Assembly: GCF_000002425.4 (NCBI RefSeq)
Contig: NC_037267.1
Span: forward strand, 3,849,891-3,913,890
Direction: 5' to 3'
DNA length: 64,000 nucleotides
From: Physcomitrium patens
Taxonomy: Eukaryota > Streptophyta > Bryopsida > Funariales > Funariaceae
In this document: positions 48,191-59,418 of the stretch, in pieces
Layout: each line of letters starts with the position of its first letter
How positions within the stretch are numbered: position 1 is the stretch's first letter
Position numbers and translations under genes: made by a program
The notes under the pieces: generated by a model
Seen by the model: the letters and a program-made list of their open reading frames with translations, nothing else
The model's database searches: none
Told to the model about the DNA's origin: nothing

Positions 48191-51100
48191 TTAGACATTG
48201 GGCGGGGGCCAGATCTTGGAGAAGTGCTCCTCGACCCGCTCAGTATTGTTGATGTAGCCATCAAGTCCCCGCCGCAGCAGATCCTCAGCTAGTGGGCCTA
48301 ACGCTTTCGCAAAAGTACCTTGATCCCATTTTTGGATCTGTTTATGGGTTCCAACTGGATCAGCAGGTTTTCCAAAACAGTATCTCTTACAAACCAATTC
48401 CTGCTGGCATAAAGAAATATGGAACCGAATATCTAGTGTCCATGAGAATCCACATGCGACAAGTCCGTTACACAACACCAGAAAAAAGACTGTTACTTCA
48501 CCTCTTGTTCTGAAAACGTTGCATTCTGGGCAGTGGATGGGCTCAAACGTCTTGCAAATGCATATTTGTCTTCAAGATCAGCCTTGGATTCTTTCAGAGA
48601 CAGGAGCACCTTGACTGGCACTATGAGGTAATCCAGGCTACATAAAACAATTGATTTCATGTGTTAATGAGAATGAAATCTAATGGAGGTAAATGAGAAG
48701 AACCTGCAGCAATGTTCAAGTGACACATATGGAAGGGTCATGCATACGTACCCAAGCAGGCTGAAAACATCTTGCTTGTTGCGCACTGCCGCTGCCATGA
48801 GTTTGGATTTGTGCCCATATTTATGGATGTAGTTGTAAGATTTTGTAACCTGCGCAAATCCCAAAATGACGATCATTTCAATCTTGCTGGGAATTTCAAA
48901 GTAGCTATCATCCCTGCTCTAGTTTCGACCAAATTTGGACAGTATGGAAGGTCTAGAGTTTAGCTTACAAGTGCAATGCCAGGATCAGCTCCACTCGCTA
49001 AAGCTGCATCAACGTCTTTGTCACCTGAATTTGTCCGAGCCCAATCCTGTCACGGAAAACCAGTGTTACTTTAAATATGTAGATTAAAATGAAACAAAAA
49101 TCCCCTTCTGCTGTTTGGGAGCCCTGGACAATACCACAACAGCAGTGATGTTGGAAAATTACTAGCGGAAAGTAATAGGATTTACACGTCCAAAAATCTA
49201 AAGCTTACCCGGACCCTGCCAACGAAGATCTGAATTACAGATGCACCTGCTTGGGCTGCAGCGGAGGCTTGAGCAAAGCTGCAAGGAAAATTGAATGGCA
49301 TCGGTGACCATCCGTGAATAGAAAAGAATTCTGGTCTATAACTTAGAATGCAGCGCACTAAGTTTGTTGAAGCAAGGCTTCCACGGCGGCAGCCATTTTT
49401 TCTCTCTTTTTTACTTCTACTTTTACTTCTATTTTTATTTCATTTTTATTTTTTTGAATAAGTCGATATAGTCCTTGTCATTATTACAAACCGCTGCAAC
49501 AATTCTACTGCCATGTATGAACATAAGCATAAAGCAGAAATATTGAATGAGAGTAACACCTGTAAACTAGGCTGACGTGTGTTTGAATGCCTTCAGTTTC
49601 CAGCTGCCTTGTGGCTTCAATACCCTACAAAACTTCCAGTTGTTAGAGCAACCATACATTCTAATACACTGTATTTATAAGAACAGCCACCATTCTCCAA
49701 CGCATTGAAGCCATTTCGTCTGATGTACCTGCCACGTAGCAGGAATCTTGAAGAGCAGCCTATCCCTGGGAACTTCGACTTCATCGTACATCCGAAGAAG
49801 TTCATGTACCTGCATTTAAAATGTTCCAAATTTTAAGAAAACATGAAAAGATGAAAAAAACCCAGCATTCCTTCTCTATCAGAACAGACCACCCGCAAAT
49901 ATCGCATAAAATAACTCATTGGAACTGCATCTATCATGCAATACCTCTTCCCATGTAGCATTAAAACAGAGCCTAACCTCATTGACGATGCCGGGAGTGT
50001 CATAAGCCAAACGGGCGTCCACTTCAGTGGACACTCGACCTGGTACTGACTTCACCAATTCCGCTCCAACATTAACAAGAGCCTGGATCACCCACCAGAT
50101 GATCTGCTAAGGATTGTCGCTACAACGAGAAGTCTTGTACTTATATCCACTTCATCCAACAAGGAAAATGCGCTACATCATGAAACCAAGATCAGGCCAG
50201 TTTTCAATGAGGTAGTTCTGGCTGCAAGTTCTGTTTAAAAAAGAAATGCAAAGAAGTGTCACTAGACCAAGAACGAACGAGGCACCTTGTTCAAAAAACA
50301 TGATAACCGCTCCCCACTATTCTCCACGTAGCACTTGTTATATGCCAAGGCACTATCAATGGCGCCCTGCACAAAAACCAACGTGATCAACTATTTTTAT
50401 GACTACCACGGTTTATCTTTCTTGAGGTGCAATGGGCTTCTTGACAAGGGGTACCAGGATAGCACAAAGTAATACGAAGCTTACATTGTATGATCCTTTA
50501 GGAACACTGGTTATTCCAAGCAGCAACGAGGAGCTGACTGTGGCAGCTGTAGGAGGAAACCTGAGCCCCACCACTCCAATCCAACTCTGTTTAAGAAGCT
50601 TTATAAAATCCAGAACCTTTTTAATTGTATTGGAGGAAATAAGATAAGTCTACATGCCCAAAAAACCTTGAACTTCTGTCGGAGCGTCTAAAAGATTTAT
50701 TTAAAACACTATTCTACGGGAAAATAATCGATACGAAACTGTTGACCTATTCAAATCAAACTAAAACGACCATATAACGCCACGGTTGCAGCACAAGTTA
50801 CTTTGAAATGTGTACTGGAATATCAACTTGTTTGCATATTACAAAGAAAAATGTTACATCCGACCCGAGGAACTTAAGATACATGTCATCTGCAATAAGA
50901 CTCGAATCAGAGAGGCACAAAATACTACGCTCACCTTTCAAAGTCGTCAAATATTACTGTATCAGGTACCACTTCGCTGTATTTTCTGATGGCATCTAGC
51001 TCGGTACCTTCAGCTGCGGATAAAACAAGGAATTTAGATCAGGTAATGCACATCCAAACCATTCCTTATGCCTAGGAGCACACTTGAAAAGCATCAGCGT

Positions 51101-53324
51101 CTGTCAGAGACCACACATTGCTAGTTAACGTATCGTTGGGCACATCTGCACTTTACCAAGATTTTCCAATCACGAAACATGCCATATTCATACACTATGT
51201 ATCAAGTTTTTGGTCCTTACAGGACCTTGATTTTTGCAAATGAGATTTACAGTTCACAATACCGATTAAATGAAAACCCTCCACAACTTCAATTCCATAT
51301 AAAAATATGCTCCAATTGCAAACATCCAAAACTGGTAACTAAAAGGATCGGTAATGCTAGGACCCCGACATAGGACCAAAGTATGTCAAAAGATCGCAAA
51401 CAGTCCACAAAGAATCCAAATTAACCTGCTGCAAGAGAACACACATGATATATGTTTCATCCCTCAAAGGAATACCTCGGCATGATTCCAGAATCCGAAG
51501 ACACACCAAACCAACCAACCAACCAATGATACAACAAACGAACAAAGCACAGTGCCGAATTCTCCTGCAAAGAAGTACTTGCGCTAGTAACAACCTCAAC
51601 AATATATCGAACGAGCTGCAATCTCAATTCTGACAGAAACAATAAAATGTTTCTCGAAATACTTCTCGACATAGATAGAGTATTTGATAAGGGTTGTTAC
51701 AGTAGGAAACGCCATCAATCACAGGATTCATAAAGCTCCTCCATAGAAAACATTCTGAGCATCTTTAAACGACTTAATCGTTTAAGTTCGATACAATGTG
51801 GCGTTTCAAAGTTCACGCCTTAAATTGAAAATTGAAGATGTCGTAGAGATTTAAGTGTAAAGAATTCTAACGACATGCTTGAAAATGCTGATTGCATTCA
51901 AGAACCAGAATACAATTCCTTGCACCCTTAACACCTCCACGCGTTGATAGTGGCAAACCAAATCCCTACGGATCCACTCTTCTAAATGTAGACAAATGGG
52001 TAACTAAATGTAGGTTCACATAGCTCAGGAAGCTAACATAAAAAAGCAAATCAGTACAAACACCGGCTGAGAAAAACCAGAAAATTACCAACACTACCAT
52101 AATCTGACATAAGCACTACTCTAACCTCTAATTTTCAACTTTCATATTGTGGCGGCACAATACACAAAGTTTTAAATAAAGTAAATTAAATGTTTTAATA
52201 AAAATCAGGATCATGTTTAGAAGACTACAGGAAATGTACATACCTGTGCTGACGCTAGCTCGCAAACTTAAGCCCTTTGGCTTACTCACTACGTTGCTGC
52301 CGAAGGCACCTATACATTGAAATCCGGGAACGTTGAAGCCAATTGAATGACGCACCAGGGACTGCACAAAAATCGACCATCATGAGAGAAGAGAACTTGC
52401 ATTGCGAGACTGCAATTTCAGACGACACGCTTTCAATCAAATCCTAGACAATTTTTTCTATTGATAACAAAAAATAAAACAAAAAATAGAATAAAACACG
52501 AAGACAAAGATTAAAATGATAAAAATAAAAATAAAAATGGCACCACATTGTACTCTTCCTTGCACAAAACAAACCTGAGCAACAATGCGTTTCTATTGTC
52601 AATCATCTCAGCCCACATCACTTGCGATTGCGCAAGCCACGATGGATTTCAAAGACTGGCAGTTCATAAATTCCCATGCTGTCAGTTTTTCTTACTATCA
52701 TAGACATAGATTTGGCCATTTCTCTCAGGTCCTTGCATCAAAAGAATTCCACAAAGGCCATGGACATGTCACGAGAAGCATGCTTGCACAAGAAATACAT
52801 TTTCGCCGCACTCTTCATCTGTCCCTGTTTCTATACTCCAACGAGAGACATTCCCGAAACTCACATTCTCATAAGACAGAAACGTTCCACTAATTGCCAA
52901 CTCCAGAGTAATAAGAACAACAGAACTAAATAATCCAAACCGAGTGATCTAAGACCTCTCTTCCTCACCAACACGGTAGCTTAGATTACCACGACAGCAG
53001 AAACGAGATCAAACTCGGAAAATCTAACCACATTGGACTCCGCAAACCTACCGACCCTCGTTTTCTACCAACGCATTCCCGAAAGAGTCTCTCGAACTAT
53101 ACAGCGGAAAGAAAAAAACGCATCCACGGAGGCCATTGCCGGAAACAACACCATGAACAGAAATCGAGAAAGGAACCGGCGGTAAGAAAGAGACACAATG
53201 AATTGGCAAAAAATGGGGAAGAAATGCGCACTGTGCGGTGCGGTGCGGCCCTGGTTCTCGCGCATACGTGAACGCCGGGGCTCAATGCGGAGCACCCTGA
53301 CGCCTTCAATGCCGTGCTCGCCAT
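48191..53324 (-). CDS. Transaldolase, plastid type (At1g12230-like)
   Basis: Thirteen exons join in phase (about 396 residues): 53268-53324, 52244-52361, 50935-51013, 50485-50560, 50286-50366, 49978-50082, 49729-49809, 49560-49624, 49209-49278, 48969-49046, 48752-48849, 48502-48637, 48191-48337. Transaldolase moves a dihydroxyacetone unit between sugar phosphates in the pentose phosphate pathway. Exons 1-2 encode a plastid-like leader ([19 protein letters not shown], then [15 protein letters not shown]). The core includes [52 protein letters not shown] (Schiff-base lysine, about residue 193), [28 protein letters not shown] and [20 protein letters not shown]. The C-terminus is [15 protein letters not shown]. 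The first exon was chosen in a frame different from the longest local open frame because only that one joins exon 2 in phase. Intron 1 is 906 bp and intron 2 is 1230 bp. Confidence 0.93.
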
Positions 53325-53780
53325 CCCCGCTCCACCACGATCCTCTCAACAACACCCGAACACGGAAGAATTAATGGAATGATCTGCTGCAACGCGATCG
53401 AAGTGATCGAAGGGAAATACAAAATAAATATCTTCTTCGATGGGGAGTGAGAGAGTGGGCTTTGTTTGTTCGTTTGTTGAGACGGAGCTGAGCCTCGGAT
53501 TCGTCGCTGGGGTCCGAGTCATCCCCTTGCCATCTCAGCCTCGTTCATCCGCACCTAATCGCGACATCCTCATGGATGGGTGGATGGATGGATGGGTGGA
53601 TGGATGGGTTTTATCCACGTCCATGTTTCATCTGCCATGTCACTCTTGTTTTTTTTAATGGGAGCTGGTGGCCCGACTTGGATTGAAACTTTTTGGGGGC
53701 CTTTTTCCATGGGTTGCTACTCCATGGATACGTTTTTCTTTTTCTTTTCTTTTTTTGCATCATAATAAATTCATATTTCC
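53325..53780 (-). promoter_or_regulatory. Promoter-side edge of the transaldolase gene with (GGAT)n tract
   Basis: Contains the leader and probable promoter. A tetranucleotide-like tract of ggat/gggt units runs from 53572 to 53609. T-rich sequence follows and the AT-rich block begins near 53760. Confidence 0.5.
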
Positions 53781-53984
53781 GTTATCCTTGTTTTGTTTTC
53801 TTTTTGAGATAGAATCATGGAATTGTGTCTCTGTTTTGTACATTTCATCATCGAGATGTTAGTATTTACAAATCCATTCAAATACAAAATATATGTTATT
53901 TATTTATTTACTTATTTTTGAATTTTCTTTTAGAATGTATAATTGATGCTTTTCTTGGTAATTTTTTTGTTTGATAGAATAATC

Positions 53985-54021
<37 letters not shown>

Positions 54022-54214
54022 TACAATGCTGCATTCACAGCATAAAAAAAAACCTTAGTTTACTTTTCCATAAGTATGCTCAGTCATTTTTATAGTTTTA
54101 TTGAATAAGTTCTATTTTGAATTCATTTACATTTGCAAAAATCTCAAGGAATTAAATATTTATTTAAATTTATTTCCCATAAAAATTAAAATATGTAATT
54201 TTATGCTTTTAAGA

Positions 54215-54250
<36 letters not shown>

Positions 54251-54785
54251 ATAAGCCTTTAACAACAACTTATGAATTTTTACAATTCTTTTAAATTTAA
54301 ATTTAATTTTTTTCACATCTTATGCTTAAATTTGTTTAAAAGAGTCATTCATGTAATAACTTTAGGAGAATGTTAAATAGACCCATGCTTTTACTAAATA
54401 GATCCACCCTTGATGAAGAATATGGTAATCATGATGAATGTGGTTGGTTTTTATTGGTTGCAAATCTAGTAATGGAAAAATGAAACTAAAAATCATTATA
54501 CTTTTTTATGATAGTTCAAATAGGTGAATTGATTTAGTAAAAACTTGGGTCTATTTTAACATTCTCCTAACTTTAAACCTTTAATATTTAAGTCAAATTT
54601 TAATATATTTTTCTTATATATGTAATTAATTAGAAATATCAATTAAACTTACTTTGCAAGATTTGCATTTCAATAGTTAAATTTCTACTTTTGATAAATA
54701 TTAATTATTAATTATTAAAAATATGTAATTTAAATACAAGTACTAAATTTTTATATAAATATTTAGTACTTTTAAAAAGTTATAA

Positions 54786-54828
<43 letters not shown>

Positions 54829-56000
54829 TTTAATACATAATAGATATAAAAAAAATTGTAATTACAAATGTCTTTTGGAATTTTTCAATCCCTCTAAGTA
54901 TTTCTACTACTACTTTAAAAGCCCCTAGAATTCTAAAACATCTTCTATAGTATCCCAAAGATTCTAAAGAATCTTTCATATTCTCCTTAAGTTTTTATAA
55001 TCATCCATTTTTAATCTTCTAAAGCTTTCTAAGAAAAATTCTTAAGACTTTCAAATTATTTTAAGACTCCTTGAGCCTTCCTTAGAAGCTTTCATACAAC
55101 TATGTTGTTACTATATAAATAAAGAGACAAGATATGAAGTATCCTATTCTTCCAAATAATTGTTTTAAAACTAATTTGATTTGGTATCATGATTCTCTGA
55201 TATTCCTTAATTTCTTGGATGCTTGTTCTTATGCCTTAGACATCATAATTTTTTTAATGATCTCCTTTCAAATGGTACACTATTTAATAATAAAGACTTA
55301 AGACTTACAAGTTTATTCTTAAAACCACTTTTACTTTAAATTGAAGATAGAAAAATTGCTATCAATAAAAAAAATCTAAACTTGTATATCTCTATATATA
55401 TATATATATATATTAAGTATAATTTATTAATCAAATAAATAAATATAGAATAAACACTTACTTTGAAAATAAAAATAATAATTTCAACTTATCTACAAAC
55501 AAAGAATAGAAGTTTTCTTCAAACAAACACAAAGTCAACTCTTAGTACTTCAAAGGAAGCAAAATTTCATTAAAAACCCTTTGTTAAAACTTACTGGCAT
55601 TTTACATCTTAAGAACTTAGAAAAAGCTGTTTTTTTACACTAATCAAGTTGGATATGAATTTACATAAAGATAAAATTTAATTATAGAAGCAAATTCATA
55701 ACACGTTTCATTCCAATGATGATTTCCTCCTCCAACACAACATTGTTTCTCTTGCCTGGTTGAGGTCAAATGTAGGACATCATTAACTTCAAAGCTTTCA
55801 AAATCAATTTAAAAAATATTTCTCACCTAATCTAGAATCACACTATTTCCAATATCCTACTCCCTCTAAACTGATCACTTAGTGATGCACTTTTATCAGA
55901 CTGGGTAAAATAGAACTGTATGTATGCCACTTCGACAGATCCTACACGGCATTTGAACCTCATTGCGAGTCTAAATTTAGATAATGTTATTGAAGTTTAA
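53781..56000. other. AT-rich block with microsatellites
   Basis: Contains TA runs at 53987-54018, 54791-54826 and about 55391-55411, and a 33-base A tract at 54217-54249. A 205-bp MITE lies at 54364-54568. No coding signal is present. Confidence 0.6.
54364..54568. mobile_element. MITE of 205 bp with ~47-bp terminal inverted repeats and AACTTT target duplication
   Basis: The left end reads AGGAGAATGTTAAATAGACC and the reverse complement of the right end reads AGGAGAATGTTAAAATAGAC. Similarity continues through the TTTTTACTAAAT segment for about 47 bases with few differences. Directly outside lie identical AACTTT hexamers (54358-54363 and 54569-54574). There is no coding capacity. The superfamily is not assigned. 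Confidence 0.82.
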
Positions 56001-56579
56001 ATTTTAGTGTACAAAACGCATATCACGAGGCATGATAGAAGGTTTGGTCAGAAAAATAAAAAGTAGAATTGGCAAGAACCTAAACAGCTCAAGATCAGAA
56101 ACCAGGCAAGTTTGCCAGTGGCACTTATTGCTCAGGACATCGTCTACCACCAGTAGATCGACTCCCGGTCTGCTCATACGTCCTAACTCTAATGACAAAC
56201 TTACTTATGCCTACCAACGCAATCGGAACACATACGGAAGGGGACTGCGCACGATATTGCCATTCATCGAAATGGTACCCCCGGGCATGAAGATAACTTA
56301 CCAAATATCCATACATCTTGGATAGCGATGACTGCTACTATGCCACACTAGTTGCTCAAGGACATAAGCACTGAGTTAGCTATGAAAAACAAGAGTATCG
56401 AACTCGTTTCCACATACATCCTAATATAGCCATTTGCATTTGTAAGAACTCCTGAACTCATCACACAGACCGCATGACCCTATTCTAAAATCCGCCAGTC
56501 AGTTGCCCTCTGCTCCAAACCTCATGCACAAGTACTTCCAGACCCCTTACAATTGTTGTTCATTCTTCAAAAATAATTA
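56001..56579 (-). other. 3' flank of the RAD52-like gene
   Basis: Moderate GC. It probably contains the 3' UTR of the RAD52-like gene; a plus-strand frame at 56032-56325 has no recognised domain. Confidence 0.35.
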
Positions 56580-57173
56580 TCAAAGAACCTCGTCCTCGTG
56601 GTAGAGATACAATCCCAGCCCAAACCGAGCGCACGCGCGACGGAAGGCCATACCTTCGGCTTTTTGCACAGGGTCACCAAACGCCGAGTCAGACACGGAT
56701 GCCGTCCCTGAGGCCTCCCGCCAGCTCTCCCCGTCAATTCCCCGTATCGTCACCCGGTAAACTACAGACACCGTCGTACCATCCGCCGAGAACACGATAC
56801 TCCGCACCTCTCCGCACCACCCGGGCGCGTAGAAGCTCAGCATCCGGTTCGCATGGTACCACGGAATGTACTTCAGCGCCACTCCCTCGTCACTCCGCGT
56901 CTTCAACACCTTGTCCGGCACTCGCTTGTTCATATCGCGCATGATCTCGGCCAGCGGCCTCGTGATCAGGGACTGCTCCTTCGACGCCTCCAACGGGACA
57001 GCATAGCTTGCATACGGCACGGCCTTCCCGGCGTCCATGGCTGCCATCCTCACTACCTGCCCATGGCTATGGCTTCTCTTAATCCGATCCCACCCTATTC
57101 TGGTGACCGAAACCTCGTGCCGCAAGGGCACGCCGCAAAGGGATGAGCCCGCCACCACCATCGCCAGGGCCAT
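56580..57173 (-). CDS. RAD52-like organellar DNA-binding protein (ODB family)
   Basis: A single uninterrupted frame of 197 residues. Plant RAD52-like proteins bind single-stranded DNA and promote annealing in homology-dependent repair, in mitochondria or plastids (ODB1, RAD52-2) or the nucleus. The recognisable core runs from about residue 70 to the end: LAEIMRDMNKRVPDKVLKTR, YIPWYHANRMLSFYAPGWCG, EVRSIVFS, VVYRVTIRGIDGE, then a closing RRACARFGLGLYLYHEDEVL. The first ~42 residues (MALAMVVAGSSLCGVPLRHE...) are basic, Ser/Val-rich and acid-poor, consistent with an organellar targeting peptide. A second ATG (MAAMDAGKAV, about residue 43) could give a form without it. Length and absence of introns are normal for short plant RAD52 proteins. 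Organelle identity is inference. Confidence 0.92.
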   Translation of the reverse strand: MALAMVVAGSSLCGVPLRHEVSVTRIGWDRIKRSHSHGQVVRMAAMDAGKAVPYASYAVPLEASKEQSLITRPLAEIMRDMNKRVPDKVLKTRSDEGVALKYIPWYHANRMLSFYAPGWCGEVRSIVFSADGTTVSVVYRVTIRGIDGESWREASGTASVSDSAFGDPVQKAEGMAFRRACARFGLGLYLYHEDEVL

Positions 57174-57640
57174 CGCTTACTCCTCCGATCTCTGCTGTGC
57201 GCTTCTGTATCAACAGCCAGACCTGCGAGAAAATAAATAATGGATAAAGCCTTGGACTCTCGAAGAATGCTGAGCTCCAAGTTTCACTGCAAAAACTACA
57301 GCGAAGGCTAAGGTTAGAGGAGGAGGAGGAGGCTGGGACGGGCTGGGGCCGGTCCCGCGGGCCGGGTTCCATGGGGAGCGGGTCAACATGGAACCTGTGT
57401 GAGTCGGCCCAGGTCCCGTTCCGTCCCCGTCAGCGATGATGGGCCTTGGGCATGACCCCCTCCCTCACACGGTTCCAGGACCCCTCACCTAATCTCGTCC
57501 CTTTGGATGGATATAATCCATTTATCTTTGTCATCCATCTCCTGCTACGAATGGATGTGGTCATCTTACTTGGATGAATGTTTTTGAAGTGGTAATTGTA
57601 AGCATAACAAAAGGATGACTTCATACATCAAAACTTCAGA
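57174..57640 (-). promoter_or_regulatory. Promoter and leader of the RAD52-like gene, with site-II-like TGGGC motifs
   Basis: GC-rich upstream region. atgatgggccttgggcatg (57436-57454) contains two TGGGC motifs, similar to TCP-bound site II elements frequent in promoters of genes for organellar proteins. The outer edge (57500-57592) holds GGATGGAT, AATGGATG and GGATGAATG motifs, after which the sequence becomes AT-rich. Transcription start not determined. Confidence 0.42.
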
Positions 57641-59418
57641 GGTTTTGGTATATATATATATATATAGATGTTTAGTTTATACTTTTATGTACTTTGCTTG
57701 TGAAAACAAAGTTGTAATTATTTGGTTTTTTACAAAAAAAATCTAATATCTTCAATTATTCAAGCATTGTTGGTGTATAGGAATATTTTGATATTATCCA
57801 TTAAAGAAAAAATTAAAATCTTACATTTATGTTGTGATTTTGGTTTGACGTACATGTACTGGACTGTGACATTGTGACATTAATTCATAGTTTCATGCCA
57901 TGCAAAAAGCATGTATCAAAAATGAGTTTTCTTATAAATGTTTTATATCTGTTTTACACGTGTATGAATACATATGACTCAAATTTGGCATGTCACCATT
58001 CTTTTAATGTTTTCTTTTATTACATGGTTTGTTATAAGCAATCAGATGTGGCATACACCAGTAATTGGGTTCTTGATTTGTTAATTTTAGAATCATTTGA
58101 ACATAGAATTACTGTTTGTATGCTCATGATATGCATGAATCACTTCAAAATCAAAACAAACTTTTAGGAGTTAAAATGATTTTTCAAAAACATTGATTTT
58201 GCACATCAATGTCTAAAAATAAGTATTAATTACATGATTAATATGTGCATGTGAGTATGATCAATTTTGTACACATTTCCTATGGTTAAATGTGTTTTTT
58301 TTTTTTTTTTTTTTTTTTTTTTCTTTCTTTCTTTCTTTCTTTCTTTCTTTCAAACTAACAATGTTTTAAAGTAATGTTTTACAAGCTAGACCATTTGAAT
58401 TCTTTTTTGTTAGTCATAGTGGGAGTCCATTTGTTGTTTTCTAGTCTTGTACAAAATTTAACCCAATTATTCAAATTTAAATTATTATAAAAACAAAGCC
58501 TACACAAAATGTAGAAGTTTTTTACAAACATTACTGAATAATTCATTGTAGTCAACATGTTCAAATAATACGAACCCAAATTTAAACACACAAACCACAA
58601 CTTATAAAGTTTGCCAATCATTGGTGAACTTGGAATGAACTTAAAATCTTTCTATAGGAAAAATGGTTGTTTTGGATTTGTGCAAGGGTGGTTTAGGATA
58701 AAGTTTAGGTTGGTACAAGAGCATGACACAATTTAAGGTATTTCAACAAAAAGCAATGCACTAAAAGATTTAAGTTTATTATTTTATAGAAAAGATGATG
58801 AATAAATATTGAGAACTACGTTATTTAGTTTAAACTGTTATTTTTGTAATAACATCAAACTGGTCGTTTTCGTTACCTTGTTCACGTTTTCGCTATCAGT
58901 GTCTTATAACATTACGCTATAATCAAGCCTTCTTAAGCCATATTATTCACAATACACCTCCACACACCTTTCAAAAACATACCTTATTTTTAACGTTTTT
59001 TTAATAATCCAATTCAACAAGAAGTTGGAGCCAATTTTCAAGGCCCTCTTATTCCCTTACCTTGTTGCTGTTTTATATTCATCATTTCTAATAATTACTT
59101 ACGTGAAATATAGATTCTTATCACCATTGTATGACAGAAGTAACATTTCCATGAATTTCCATGAATATAACAGGACCATCTCTGTGTAATTTTGATTAGG
59201 ATGGAATCCTATGCAACAAGAACGAAAAAAGACCACGACCCACATGGAGTTTCTGTTCATTACACAATTCTCAATTCAGGATGTAGTTGAAAAGAAAGAT
59301 TAGCCAGTTGTAATACCCAAACTGAATAAACGACGTCTAAAACTTGAAGTTCCAAACAATCAGTCAACAGACGAGATTTACTTGAATAGATGCTCTGCTC
59401 CTAGAAATTGTGAAGGAC
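57641..59418. other. AT-rich intergenic block and 3' flank of the EDRF1-like gene
   Basis: Contains TA repeats (57648-57665), a 28-base T tract (58295-58322) running into a (CTTT)n microsatellite (58323-58350), and GC recovery after about 58860. The last ~250 bases are likely 3' UTR of the minus-strand EDRF1-like gene. Confidence 0.5.

Noticed and set aside
53065-53355. 96-codon minus-strand frame as first exon of the transaldolase gene
   Set aside because: None of its donors joins exon 2 in phase; the overlapping frame starting at 53324 with a donor at 53267 does.
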